Shown here: in pieces, positions 22,651-32,288 of the stretch
How positions within the stretch are numbered: position 1 is the stretch's first letter
Layout: every line of letters starts with the position of its first letter
From: DATFNV01 sp963827935
GTDB lineage: Bacteria > Planctomycetota > Planctomycetia > Gemmatales > Gemmataceae
Direction: 5' to 3'
Length of the DNA stretch: 64,000 bases
NCBI GenBank assembly: GCA_963827935.1
Contig: CAWHCN010000005.1
Span: forward strand, 1-64,000
Notes under the pieces: model-generated
What the model saw: the letters and a program-made list of their open reading frames with translations, nothing else
What the model was told of the DNA's origin: nothing
Databases searched by the model: none
Made by a program: the position numbers and the translations under genes

Positions 22651-23295
22651 TATGTCAAAAACGGGTTCGTCCGCTTCTCGTACCCCACCTTGGTCACCGG
22701 GCCATGTCCCGGGTAAACGACGGTATCGTCGGGCAGCGCGAACAGTTTCTCGCGGATGCCGGAGAGCAACAGGGCATGACTGCCTCCGGGGAAATCCGTC
22801 CGCCCGATGCTGCCGCGGAAGAGCACGTCGCCGCCGAACACAAGGCTCGGCACAGCGCGATAGAGAAACACCACGTGCCCCGGCGAATGGCCGGGGATGT
22901 CGCGCACCTCGAAGGTCAGGCCGGCCGCTTCAACCGTGTCCCCCTCGCCGACGGTGCGGTCCGCGGCTGGGCTGGTGATGGCCATGCCGAACGGAGCGCT
23001 GAGGTTGGCCTCCGCATCGGTCAGCATGATCGCGTCGCCGCTGCCGATAATCACGGGAGCATTCGGGAAGGCCTGCTTCAGAGCGGCATTGCCGGCGATG
23101 TGGTCGGCGTGTCCGTGCGTGTTGAGGATGGCCGCGACGTGCAACTCCTGCTCCCTCAGCACATCGAGGATCAGGTCGGGCTCTAGCCCGGGATCGAAGA
23201 CGATGGCCTCCCGCCCGCCGGAGCGGCCAGACGATGTAGGTATTCTCCTCGAAGGGCTGCGAAACAACAGTCTGAATCTGAAGGGGCGCGGTCAT
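22650..23295 (-). CDS. MBL-fold metallo-hydrolase (glyoxalase II-like)
   Basis: About 214 residues. N-terminus MTAPLQIQTVVSQPFEENTY, a shift near 23230, then the metal-binding THGHADHIAGN (HxHxDH), a later His in IPGHSPGHVVFLYRA, Asp in FGGDVLFRGSIGR and a final His in VVYPGHGPVTKVGYEKRTNP. The sequence follows the YcbL/GloB-like hydroxyacylglutathione hydrolase pattern, including the conserved NPFL end. The real substrate could be another thioester. Confidence 0.85.
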
Positions 23296-23369
23296 GGCTT
23301 GCTCCCAGGCCGCCGATGGGCCGGGCGACCGAGAGCCATTCTACAGCGCCGCCACGCCAACGCGCCTCT

Positions 23370-23687
23370 CTACTTGGGTGCGGCTCCGTTGGAGCGATCG
23401 CCGAAGGCCTGGCGGCCGCCGTAAAAGATCAGGTTGAACACGGGCCGGGCTTGCGGGTTGGCCGGGTCGTCGACAATCGGCGAGGAGTAAATTATGGGCG
23501 CCACCGAGTAGGCCCCAAATGCGGTGGTGCCATTGGTCAGGTAGGGCACGGTGATGTCGCCGCGCGTGCCGGGGGTCCGCATTCCTTGGGCCCGAGTCAT
23601 GGGCACCCGGGCCGCCGATGCGGTGCTCGCTACACCCATCCACGCGACCATCATGAGGAGCGCAAGCAGCCAGTATCCGCGGTTCAT
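23370..23687 (-). CDS. Small secreted protein, unknown
   Basis: 105 residues with a clear signal peptide (YWLLALLMMVAWMGVASTAS, cleavage near ASA-AR). The mature part contains TRGDITVPYLTNGTTAFGAY and PQARPVFNLIFYGGRQAFGD. No known domain recognised. The predicted export and intact frame suggest a real small exported protein. Alone between the MBL gene and a palindrome. Confidence 0.65.
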   Translation of the reverse strand: MNRGYWLLALLMMVAWMGVASTASAARVPMTRAQGMRTPGTRGDITVPYLTNGTTAFGAYSVAPIIYSSPIVDDPANPQARPVFNLIFYGGRQAFGDRSNGAAPK

Positions 23688-23855
23688 ACGTCGTCTCCAG
23701 CGGGCGATGACAGTGGGCTGTCACACAGGGCTGCGTCCATTGTACCACGCCCGGGGCTGCGCACCAGGGGACGAGTGGTCCGCAATCGAGCCGCGGGCTA
23801 TCAATAGCGACGGGCCCTATTGAGGACTGCGCGGACAATGCATCGGTCCTAACCA

Positions 23856-23937
23856 AGGGTGGCACGCCCTGAGGTACTCCGAAGGGCGTGCTGGACTGTC
23901 TGCACGCCCTTCGGAGTACCTCAGGGCGTGCCACCCT
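23856..23937. repeat. Perfect 36-bp inverted repeat (GTGGCACGCCCTGAGG family)
   Basis: Arms 23856-23891 and 23902-23937 are exact complements (starting AGGGTGGCACGCCCTGAGGT) around a ten-base spacer TGGACTGTCT. Related single arms occur at 63925-63958 and 63978-64000. The repeat could fold into a very stable hairpin. Confidence 0.85.
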
Positions 23938-23978
23938 GATGCTTTGGCGGCGCAGTGGCCCCTAACGGAGGAGGTTCG

Positions 23979-24926
23979 ATGCGCGTTTTCATCACCGGCG
24001 GCACCGGTCTGATCGGCAGCCGTCTGGTCCGGCAATTGCGCCAGCGCGGCGACGAGGTGGTCGTGCTGACCCGGCGTCCCGAGGCCGTCCGCGGTCGCTT
24101 CGGCGACTGCACATTGGTAGCCGGCGACCCGATGACCCCTGGCCCCTGGGGCGATGCCCTGGCCGGGTGCGACGCGGTGGTCAACCTGGCCGGCGAGAAC
24201 ATCTTCGGCAAACGTTGGAACGACGAGGTGAAGCGCCTGCTGGTGGATAGCCGCATCCGCACCACCGACAACGTGGTGGCGGCGCCGGCGCGGCAGCCGC
24301 GCACCGCCGCGGGAGCGCCCAAGGTGCTGGTCAATGCCTCCGCGGTCGGCTACTACGGGCCGCATGGCGATGAAGAACTCACCGAGGCCTCGCCGCCGGG
24401 ACAGGACTTCCTGGCCCAGATATGCGTGGCCTGGGAGCAGTCGGCCCTGGTGGTGAAGGCGGCCGGGGTGCGGGTGGTGCTGCTCCGCATCGGCGTGGTG
24501 CTGGACCGGGCCGGCGGCGCCCTGGCCCAGATGCTGACCCCGTTCAAACTCGGCCTGGGCGGACCCACCGGCTTGGGGAAGCAGTGGCTGGCGTGGGTAC
24601 ACGTGGCCGATGTCGTCGGCCTGATTCGGTTTGCCCTGGACCAGGCCGCTGTCGAAGGCCCTCTGAACGCGGTCGGTCCACGGCCGGTGACCAACAAGGA
24701 ATTCGGCAAGGCGCTGGGTCGAGCCTTGCACCGACCCGCCTTTTTGCCGACGCCCGGCTTCCTGCTGCGGGGATTGATGGGCGGGGTGGCCGAGGTGGTC
24801 CTGACCGGCCAGCACGTGCTCCCCACCGCGGCGCTGCGGCTGGGCTATCCGTTCCAGTTCCCGACCATCGACACGGCCCTGGCCGACATTTTCGCGGTGC
24901 CCGGCAGCCCAGTGAAGCCGGGCTAG
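23979..24926 (+). CDS. TIGR01777 family epimerase/oxidoreductase
   Basis: 315 residues. The start at 23979 follows GGAGGAGG (23967-23974) and gives MRVFITGGTGLIGSRLVRQL, the Rossmann NAD(P) site of atypical SDRs (YfcH/SulA-like). Later marks are NLAGENIFGKRW, LVNASAVGYYGPHGDEELTE, RIGVVLDRAGGALAQMLTPF, and the DUF1731-like C-terminus (LPTPGFLLRGLMGG, EVVLTGQHVLPTAAL, LGYPFQFPTIDTAL). The physiological substrate of this family is not known. Intact frame; monocistronic. Confidence 0.88.
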   Translation: MRVFITGGTGLIGSRLVRQLRQRGDEVVVLTRRPEAVRGRFGDCTLVAGDPMTPGPWGDALAGCDAVVNLAGENIFGKRWNDEVKRLLVDSRIRTTDNVVAAPARQPRTAAGAPKVLVNASAVGYYGPHGDEELTEASPPGQDFLAQICVAWEQSALVVKAAGVRVVLLRIGVVLDRAGGALAQMLTPFKLGLGGPTGLGKQWLAWVHVADVVGLIRFALDQAAVEGPLNAVGPRPVTNKEFGKALGRALHRPAFLPTPGFLLRGLMGGVAEVVLTGQHVLPTAALRLGYPFQFPTIDTALADIFAVPGSPVKPG

Positions 24927-25075
24927 TGGTCCGTCAAACCTTGTTTCATGGGTTGACGACCCGTGCCGGCACGTCGGGTAGGTAATGCGGAGCGCGACCC
25001 ACCCCGCACAGCGCCGGACCTGGTGAGTCTCGCTCCGCTGGACCCGCCCGACACCCCCGCCCAACCCGTCAAGCC

Positions 25076-25227
25076 ATTGCATCGTTGCATCGTTGCATCG
25101 TTGCAGTGCAACGATGCAACGATGCAATCATTGCATCGTTGCAACCGTTGCATGCATTGCATGCATTGCATGCATTGCAGTGCAATGCAGGGGTTTTGGC
25201 ATGGCTGCAATCGTGCAACGATGCAAC
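25076..25227. repeat. TTGCA-based direct and inverted short repeats
   Basis: TTGCATCG octamers repeat at 25083-25110, then inverted TGCAACGA copies, then nonamers TTGCATGCA at 25146-25178, then more inverted copies to 25227. Every unit is a rearrangement of TTGCA/TGCAA. The rest of 24927-25349 shows no gene, only a degraded palindrome near 24955-25040 (ACCCACC/GGTGGG-like). Confidence 0.75.
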
Positions 25228-25349
25228 GGCAGCACCTTTTCCACGCTGCCGGCCCGTCGCCCGCTGACTGTCCCCGGCCAGCGCCGCCCCCGGGCCATAC
25301 ACCATCTCCACGCGCAATCCCTCGCCCTAGCGATCATGAGGACCCTCGC

Positions 25350-26435
25350 ATGGCCGCCACCCTGACCATCCGCCCCAGCGGCGCCCTGGACCTCCTGTCC
25401 CTGGGCGCCCTGGTGCATCGCCTCGATACCGGGACGATCCCCTTCCGCAAGGCGACGGAATGTCGCATCCACGTCAGCGGCGGCGAGTTCAACGTGGCGG
25501 CGAACCTGGCCGACTGCTTCGGCATGACCACCGGAATCGCTACCGCCATGGTCGATTATCCGATCGGCGACCTGATCGCCGAACGGGTGCGGGCCATGGG
25601 GGTGCGGCCGTTCTACAAGCAATTCGCGCACAACGGCGTCAACGGGCCGAACATGGCCACCGTCTACAGCGACCGCGGCTTCGGCGTGCGGGCCCCGGTG
25701 GTCTTCTACAACCGCGCCAACGAAGCCGGCGGCCCGCCTCAAGCCGGGCGATTTCGACTGGGAGGCCATCTGCGCCGGCGGCGTCCGCTGGTTCCACAGC
25801 GGCGGCATCTTCGCCGCCCTGTCGCAGACCACGCCCGAGGTCATCCTCGAAGGCATGGCCGGCGGCCAGGGCCGCGGGGGCGGTGGTATCCTTCGACCTG
25901 AATTTCCGCGAAAAGCTCTGGAATATCTCCGGCGGACTGAAGCGGGCCCAGGACACGATCCGCCGCATCATGGAGCATGTCGATGTCCTGGTCGGCAATG
26001 AGGAAGACCTCCAAAAGGGCCTCGGCATCCCCGGCCCCGAGGTGGCGGCGAAGTCGAAACTCGATCCCAGCGCCTTCTTCGGGATGATCGAGCGCGTGGT
26101 CAAGCAGCACCCCCGGGTGAAGGTGGTGGCGACGACGCTGCGCGAGGTGCATTCCACGAACCGGCACAGCTGGAGCGGGGTAGCCTGGATCGAAGGGCGA
26201 ACCTATGTGGCCCCGACCTGCGAGCTGCGACGTGTACGACCGCGTCGGCGGCGGCGACGGCTTCGCGGCGGGCCTCTTCTACGGCCTGATGACGGGCGAG
26301 ACGCCGGAGGAAGCCGTCAAGCTCGGCTGGGCCCACGGGGCGCTGTTGACCACCTATCCCGGCGACACGACGATGGCTACCCTGGAGCAAGTGAAAATGT
26401 TCGCCAAGGGCGGGTCGGCGCGGATTCAGCGTTGA
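25350..26435 (+). CDS. PfkB-family carbohydrate kinase (frameshifted)
   Basis: About 360 residues. MAATLTIRPSGALDLLSLGA, then the ribokinase-fold sugar site (VSGGEFNVAANLADCFGMTT), VSFDLNFREKLW, HVDVLVGNEEDLQKGLG, VKVVATTLREVHSTNRHSW, and the C-terminal anion hole/catalytic Asp motif RVGGGDGFAAGLFYGLMTG. The pattern is closest to 2-keto-3-deoxygluconate (KdgK-like) kinases with the GGGDGF variant. Single-base shifts near 25738, 25862 and 26225 break the frame, but all blocks are present. No dehydratase or aldolase partner lies nearby, so the substrate is unassigned. Confidence 0.85.
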
Positions 26436-26474
26436 TTCTTGACGGCCAGGCCCAGCGGAGAAGATAATCGACTT

Positions 26475-26855
26475 ATGGGTCTCACGCACGCCAAATTGCT
26501 GCTCAAGAATCCCCGCCGGCCGGACCTGCAGCCGGTTGAGGTCACCGCCCTGGCCGATTCGGGCGCGGTGCACCTGTGCATTCCGGCTCACATTCAGATA
26601 CAGCTCGGCCTGGAAGAGGCCGAGAAAAAGGAGGCAACCCTGGCCGACGGCGGCAAGCGACTCGTCCCCTACGTCGGGCCGGTGGAACTGCACTTCAAGA
26701 ACCGCGTCGGATTCGCCGGGGCGATGGTCATTGGGGACGAAGTCCTGCTCGGAGCCATCCCGATGGAGGACATGGACCTGGTCGTGATCCCCAAGACGCG
26801 CACGGTGGATGTCAACCCGCAGAGCCCGAATATCGCGACGTCGATCATCAAATAG
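26475..26855 (+). CDS. Clan AA (retroviral-like) aspartic protease family protein
   Basis: 126 residues from MGLTHAKLLLKNPRRPDLQP. The single catalytic loop reads ALADSGAVHLCIP (Asp-Ser-Gly), the flap region is VPYVGPVELHFKNR, and the hydrophobic-hydrophobic-Gly motif is DEVLLGAIPMEDMDLVV. Such one-lobe proteins are common in planctomycetes and cyanobacteria and would need to dimerise to be active. It begins 40 bases after the kinase stop and may share its transcript. Confidence 0.8.
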   Translation: MGLTHAKLLLKNPRRPDLQPVEVTALADSGAVHLCIPAHIQIQLGLEEAEKKEATLADGGKRLVPYVGPVELHFKNRVGFAGAMVIGDEVLLGAIPMEDMDLVVIPKTRTVDVNPQSPNIATSIIK

Positions 26856-26885
26856 GCGTCTGAAAGCCCCACGGCTCGCCCGGAT

Positions 26886-29068
26886 TCATCCCCCCTTCGC
26901 CGCCGCCTTCAAACCATTCGGGATCATCGGCAACCCCCGGAGGCGGATGCCGCTGGCCGCGAAGATCGCGTTCCCCACGGCGGGGGCCACCGCGACAATC
27001 GGCGTCTCGCCGGCCCCGGCCGACGGCAGGTCCTTCCGGTTGACCAGCACCGTCTCCAGATGGGGTGCGTCGGCGAATCGAGGAACGCGATAATCGGCAA
27101 GATGCGGATTGAGGATCTTCCCCTTGTCGAAACGGATGACCTCGAAGAGCGCTCCCCCCAGGCCCATCAGGGCGGCCCCTTCGATCTGGTTTTTCAGGTG
27201 GTCGGGGTTGACGACGGCGCCGCACTCGAAGGCCGTCATCAGGCGCAGCACCTTCACCCGGCCGGTGGCGGTGTCGGCCGTCACCTCGGCACAGGTGGCC
27301 ACGTAGCTGCCCTTCTCGGTGCCGCCGGCCAGGCCGAAGCCGTGGCCCGCCTCGGCCCGGGCCTTACCCCAGCCAAACTGCTTCGCCGCCGCCTCCAGCA
27401 CGGCCCGCAGCCGGTCGTCCTTCAGGTTTTTCAGGCGGAAGTCGAGCGGATCGAGCTTCGCCGCCTGGGCCAGGTCGTCCATGTGGGTTTCGCGGGCGAA
27501 ATGGTTGGCGGTTGCGGCCAGGGCGCGATAGGACCCTTGCCGCAGCGGCGAGTCCGTGGCGTGGAACTCCTGGCGGAGGTTCGGGACAGCGTAGGGTGTT
27601 TGCAGGGCCGAGCCGCCCGAGTTGTAATTGTGGCATTCCCAGGCCGTCAGCGTGGCGTCGTTCTTGACGCCGGCCTTGATGTCGATGACGCCCGCCGGCC
27701 GGAAGTAGCCCCAGGTGAATTCCTCTTCGCGCGTCCAGACGACCTTGACTGGCTTGCCGGCCGCCCTGGCCAGCCGCGCCGCTTCGACAGCCGCCTCGTT
27801 GGTGTGCTTCCCGCCGTAGCCCGATCCGGTATCGGGAACAATCACGCGCACCCGGCTCTCCGGGACGCGCAGCGCCCGGGCCAACTCGGACTTGACGCGG
27901 AACGGACCCTGGGTGCCGGCCCAGACGGTCAGCTTGTCGTCGGTCCATTCCGCGACGGCCGCACGGGGCTCCAAGGGCACATGGGCGATGTAGGCGATCG
28001 TGTAAGTGGCCTCCAGCTTGTGGTCGGCGGCCGCCAGCCCATCGGCGATCGACCCGCGTGAGCCGCCGCCGCGCCCGCCGAAGCCGCCGCCGCCAAAGCC
28101 GCCGCGCCCGGCGGCCGGGTGCTCCTTCAGGTAGGCAAACACATGGTCGCCTGACGGCTGGTCCGGCGTCTTCCACTCGGCACGGATGGCGGCCAGGGCC
28201 CGCTCGGCCATCTGCTGGGTCGGTGCCGCCACCGCCACGAAGTCGCCGTCGTGCACCACCTTGACTTCCGGCATCGCCTCGGCATCGCCGGCGGCCACGC
28301 TGACGAGGGTGCTCCGAAACGTTGGCGGCCGTAGCACCTTGCCGAACAGCATCCCCGGCCGCTGCACATCCGAGGAATACCGATGGCTGCCGGTCACCAT
28401 CGCCCGGCCATCCACCTTGGGCACCGACGTGCCGGCCACCTTCCACTGGCCCGCGGGCGCGGTCTTCACGTCCCGGCCGATGGTCTTGGTGAGCTTCTTC
28501 CCCTTGGTAAGTTCGCCGAAGCTCGTCGACGCCTGGGTTTTGGCGTTGACCACCTTGCCGTCCTTGACCGCCAGGTCCGTGCGATTGGCCTTGGATTGCT
28601 CCGCCGCCAGGTCGAGGAGTACCTCGCGCGTGGCCGCCGCCACCCGCCGGAGCTGGGCGTTCATCCGGGGCGTGGTGCCGCTGCCGAAGGTGCCGGCGTC
28701 GTACGGCACCAACTGCGTGTCACCCATGACCAGCTTGATGCGCTCGACCGGGGTGTGCAGCTCCTCGGCGACGGCCTGGGTCAGGGAGGTGCGAGCGTTC
28801 TGGCCGACCTCTACCTTGCCGGTGTAGACGGTGACGGAGCCGTCCTCGCCCACGTGCAGCCAGGCACTGATTTCTTCGGGTTGAGGCGGACCGAAGCCGC
28901 CACGCTGGGCCATCGCCGGCAGGCGCGCAGGAACAGTGCGACGACCAGCCCGCCGCCGACCAGGCGGAAGAAATCGCGCCGGTCCAGCTCCTGGGCAAAC
29001 GCCGGATCCTCGAAGAACTCGTAGCGTTCCACCTCGATGGGGAGGTCGGTGAGGGCCGTCTCGTTCAT
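26886..29068 (-). CDS. Xanthine-dehydrogenase-family molybdopterin subunit (IorB-like)
   Basis: About 725 residues. The true start is MNETALTDLPIEVERYEFFE at 29068, followed by a Tat-type signal DRRDFFRLVGGGLVVALFLR. A shift near 28920 links to the mature part (EISAWLHVGEDGSVTVYTGK, VEVGQNARTSLTQAVAEEL, MGDTQLVPYDAGTFGSGTTP). Typical pterin-binding stretches follow: VPLEPRAAVAEW, TGSGYGGKHTNEAAVEAARL, GSYRALAATANHFARETHMD and GAGETPIVAVAPAVGNAIFA. A Gly-rich insert (about residues 345-365) is unusual. It overlaps the upstream 2Fe-2S gene by ATGA, forming the two-subunit isoquinoline-1-oxidoreductase type. The actual aldehyde or N-heterocycle substrate is unknown. Confidence 0.9.
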
Positions 29069-29543
29069 TGGCCACCGCCTTTCATCGCCTTGGCGGCCTG
29101 CTCGACGGCCGTCACGATCCGCCCGTAGGTGCCGCACCGGCAGATGTTGCCGTTCATGAACCGCACGATGTCTTCCCGGCCGGCGTCCGGTTGCTGGGAC
29201 AAGAGAGCCAGGGAGGACATCAGCATGCCCGACGTGCAGTAGCCGCACTGGAGGCCCCGGCATCGAGGAACGCCTGTTGCAGGGGGTGCAGCTTGTCGCC
29301 GCTGGCCAGCCCCTCGATGGTGCGGATCGGCTTCCCCTCGGCCGCGCCGACGCGGGTGGTGCAGGACCGCACCGGCTTGCCGTCAAGCAAGACCGTGCAG
29401 GCTCCGCAGCGTCCCTCGCCGCAGCCGTACTTGCTGCCGGTCAGGTCCAGGTCGTCGCGCAGGACGCTGAGCAGGCTGCGGTCGGCATCGGCCTTGACGG
29501 CTCGCCGCGAGCCGTTGACGTGCAACTCATTGACCGTGGCCAT
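29065..29543 (-). CDS. (2Fe-2S)-binding oxidoreductase subunit (IorA-like)
   Basis: About 160 residues. The plant-type ferredoxin site is GSKYGCGEGRCGACTVLLDG and the second 2Fe-2S site is QCGYCTSGMLM with FMNGNICRCGTYGRIVTAVE. One shift near 29260 separates the two halves. It delivers electrons from the molybdenum subunit to an acceptor, possibly a cytochrome c. Its TGA (29067-29065) overlaps the next ATG, so translation is coupled. Confidence 0.9.
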
Positions 29544-30144
29544 GAGACCACCTCGAAATGACGTGGCAATCGTTCGCCCCGGAGCTTAAACCCCGGGGCG
29601 GCGCGGGTGTAACAGGCAGCTCGACAAGTTCGCCACCCCGACCGGCGCCCCCTTCCGTGCCGTTCCCAACCGTTCCCGTACCGTTCCCAGCGCCTGGCTG
29701 ACCGTTCCCGACCGTTCGCCCTTCCCGCGCCTGGAGGATGACGGCCAAACGGCAGCTTCGGAAGCGCGGATTGCTCACCGCCAAGCTCACCGCCATTGGC
29801 GGTGAGCTTGGCGGAGCAGTTTCTCCTTGTGCCATCAAGACTTAAGCGACTGCTCCGCCAACCGCCAAGGGTTTGCACGCGCGTAGGGCTGTGGCCTGGC
29901 ACGCCCCTCGGCGCCTGTCCGCCGGGAATATCCCACCTCGACCATTGTACCGTCGGCGGGCGCCGGCCGGGGAGACCAGGTTGGGGGGCGAGCGGGGCTA
30001 TGAGCCGGGCGAGGGCGGGAATGAAGGCAGGGATGACGATGTCGCTTTCGGCTTGGCCCCCGGCAGCGCACGTCCTCACCGGAACCATAAGCTGGTAGAA
30101 TGGGGCTATGGTCCCTCGCAGAAGGTTGATCGGAGGGGTTGAAT
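29544..30144. other. Intergenic region with repeats, no gene seen
   Basis: 600 bases. 29640-29735 holds loosely repeated CCGTTCCC(G/A) units. A perfect 17-bp hairpin lies at 29778-29814. The rest to 30144 carries no convincing ORF. The promoter of the VapBC operon should lie near its right end. Confidence 0.5.
29778..29814. repeat. Perfect 17-bp hairpin
   Basis: CCGCCAAGCTCACCGCC (29778-29794) and its exact complement (29798-29814) with a three-base loop ATT. Part of an arm recurs inverted near 29855 (GCTCCGCCAACCGCC). Confidence 0.8.
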
Positions 30145-30387
30145 ATGACCAAGGTCCTCCAGGGTACGGTTCACGGCCGGATGATTGAGTTGACCGAAGA
30201 CCTGGGCCTCACCGACGGCCAGGCGGTGGAAGTCCACATAACGATTCGCTCGTCATCCGAACAATCGGGCGCAGGTCTTCTGCGCACGGCCGGGGCGCTC
30301 GCCGACGATCCTCAGTGGGACACCGTTATGAAGGAGATTCACCGACAAAGACAGCTGGAACGCCGACCTGCGCCAGAGGGCGAATGA
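30145..30387 (+). CDS. Antitoxin of VapBC-type pair
   Basis: 80 residues: MTKVLQGTVHGRMIELTEDL, an AF2212/DUF104-like antitoxin start (GxVHGRxIEL), then GLTDGQAVEVHITIR and an acidic/basic tail. It overlaps the PIN-domain toxin by ATGA. An in-frame TTG two codons upstream is a possible start. Such antitoxins bind their own promoter and block the toxin's active site. Confidence 0.8.
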   Translation: MTKVLQGTVHGRMIELTEDLGLTDGQAVEVHITIRSSSEQSGAGLLRTAGALADDPQWDTVMKEIHRQRQLERRPAPEGE

Positions 30388-30782
30388 CGCATCTCCTGGA
30401 CACAGATACCTGCTCGGCCCACATGCGCCGTCCGGCCGGCCTCGCGCACCGGTTCTTTCAGTATGCCGGCGGCTTGGCGATGGCGAGCGTCACCCTGGCC
30501 GAGTTATATGCCGGCGCGTATCACAGGTCTCAGCCTGGGCGGTTGCTGGCGCTGATCGCCGACTTGCTTCAGGACGTTGCTCTCCTCGACTTCGACTCGG
30601 CATGCGCGCACCAGTTCGGCCTGGTGCGAGGCTCGTTGCTCCAGCAGGGAATCCAGATCGCAACGGCTGATCTCATGATTGCGTCTGTCGCGCTGGTCCA
30701 CAACCTGACTCTGGTCACGCACAATACGGCAGATTATCGGAACATCCCAGGCTTGCGCCTGGACGATTGGTTGGTCCCGTAA
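30384..30782 (+). CDS. vapC: PIN-domain toxin (VapC-like)
   Basis: 132 residues starting MTHLLDTDTCSAHMRR (first Asp). SVTLAELYAGAYH (Glu), GIQIATADLMIASVALVHNL (Asp in ATADLMIA) and LTLVTHNTADYRNIPGL (final Asn/Asp) complete the metal-binding set of PIN ribonucleases. It is coupled to the antitoxin by a four-base overlap. The predicted action is cleavage of tRNA or rRNA when freed. Confidence 0.9.
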   Translation: MTHLLDTDTCSAHMRRPAGLAHRFFQYAGGLAMASVTLAELYAGAYHRSQPGRLLALIADLLQDVALLDFDSACAHQFGLVRGSLLQQGIQIATADLMIASVALVHNLTLVTHNTADYRNIPGLRLDDWLVP

Positions 30783-30854
30783 GGAAGAAACCGCCTGGCT
30801 CGATGCACGAGCCGGGCCCGGCGATCTCATGAAAACCATGCGAGGAGGGTCATC

Positions 30855-31214
30855 ATGGCAGCCATGCAGGTCAGGAACTTCGCCCGCCCGGAACAAACCC
30901 GCCAATTCGACAAGGGACTTCTCGAGCTGGTGACGCTGGGCGGGGTCACCTTCGGCCGGGGCACCTTTCAGCCCGGCTGGCGCTGGTCCACCTCCGTCAA
31001 GCCCCTGGTGAAAACAAAGAGTTGCGAGGCGCCTCATCTCCAGTATCACCTGTCCGGCCGGCTTCATGTCGTCATGGACGACGGCAGCGAAGCGGAGTTC
31101 GGCCCGGGCGAGGTTTCGCTGCTACCCCCGGGCCACGACGCCTGGGTGGTGGGCAACGAGCCGGTAGTGGTGCTGGATATCAGCGGGATGGTCAACTACG
31201 CGAAGGAGGCCTGA
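30855..31214 (+). CDS. Cupin-domain protein
   Basis: 119 residues, ribosome site AGGAGG at 30841-30846. MAAMQVRNFARPEQTRQFDK, then the two cupin motifs CEAPHLQYHLSGRLHVVMDD and FGPGEVSLLPPGHDAWVVGN. A small single-domain beta barrel. The usual metal ligands are only partly present (H in APHLQYH, H in PPGHD), so activity is uncertain. Stands alone on the plus strand. Confidence 0.8.
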   Translation: MAAMQVRNFARPEQTRQFDKGLLELVTLGGVTFGRGTFQPGWRWSTSVKPLVKTKSCEAPHLQYHLSGRLHVVMDDGSEAEFGPGEVSLLPPGHDAWVVGNEPVVVLDISGMVNYAKEA

Positions 31215-31267
31215 GCGCGGCGGGGAGACGGATCGGCAATCGCAAGTGCGACCCTTCCCCCGCACCG

Positions 31268-32215
31268 CTATCTCCTCTTCAGCGCCTTCGCGATTTGCTC
31301 CTCGCTCAGTTGCCCCGTCAGCGTGGCCGTGGTGCCGTCGGTGGACGTTCTGGCAGGCCTCGAGCAGGTCGGCCAGGAGCGGCCCCAGGCCATCGATCCC
31401 CCGGGTGGCCAGCGAAGCGAACCCGCGGGCGGCATCGAGGAGCTGCGCCGCCTCGGCGGCGGCCGCCTTCATTTTCGTCTGCACGCTCAGCGTCAGCTTC
31501 AGCGAATCGCCCGCGTTCAGCCGGCCGGTGAAAGCCGTCACCTCGTTGGCGATCCCCGCCGTGGTGGCATTCTTGGCCAGCAGCTTGCGGACCTGGTCTG
31601 GCATGACCGAGGCCAGCCACACGTCGTCCTTCGCGTCGGCCTTCGCCACCTGGGCTTGCAGGGCGCGGATACCTTCGGCGGCTTCTTGGGGTCCACGGCG
31701 GCAGCTGCCAGGACGTACTTCTTGCCCGGCGAGGCCAGGAGGGTGGCATCGTCGCGCAGGACGAAGAAGAGAGGTTGGGGCCGCGCCTTGTCGCGCAGCT
31801 CATAGAAGGTCACGGCCCCTTGCTGGTGCACCTTCCAGAGCGACGAATCCTTCTTCACCTGTTCCTCGGCCGCCCGGCGCAGCTTCTCGGGATCGAACCC
31901 GCCGTGCGCGATCAGCACGGCGCGATCGTATTGCAGCAACCCCGAGCCGGCCACGCACAGCGTGTCCACGTCTTTGAGGGGATCGACGCCCAGCTCCGTC
32001 AGCGGGGCCAGCCCATCCCGGTGCGAGCGCAAGGCGAACTGGAGCTGGTCACCAGCCTTCCTGGCCACGGGCGATGCAACCAGTTGCTTGACGTTGACGT
32101 GCAGCACCCATTCGCTGTCGGCCGGCACGAACGGATCGAGGTCGGCGGCGCGAGCCGGAGGAACAAGCAGAGCCAGGCCGAAGACGGGCAGGGCCCATCG
32201 AACAATAATGGTCAT
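31268..32215 (-). CDS. Secreted planctomycete protein, paralogue of next gene
   Basis: About 315 residues from MTIIVRWALPVFGLALLVPP (signal peptide, cleavage near ARA-AD). It contains PFVPADSEWVLHVNVKQLVA, ELGVDPLKDVDTLCVAGSG and later GDSLKLTLSVQTKMKAAAAE. Shifts near 31690 and 31345; the last residues are SEEQIAKALKRR. The same layout 'P-D---V-h-NV-QL...LG-DPLKD' is found in the gene upstream, so this is a paralogous pair. No catalytic motif; function unknown. Confidence 0.7.
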
Positions 32216-32241
32216 CCCGGTCGATCCGCGAAAACCGTTTA

Positions 32242-32281
32242 GCGGCGGATCGAAGATCCGCGCGGAGCTTCGATCCGCCGC
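32242..32281. repeat. 14-bp inverted repeat between the two paralogues
   Basis: GCGGCGGATCGAAG (32242-32255) pairs with CTTCGATCCGCCGC (32268-32281) around 12 bases. It lies directly after the stop of the upstream paralogue and may end its transcript, although no T-run follows. Confidence 0.7.
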
Positions 32282-32288
32282 CAAACCA

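Noticed and set aside
25076..25227. CRISPR-like appearance of the TTGCA repeats
   Set aside because: Units are 8-9 bases, there are no unique spacers of 30-40 bases, and no cas genes are near.
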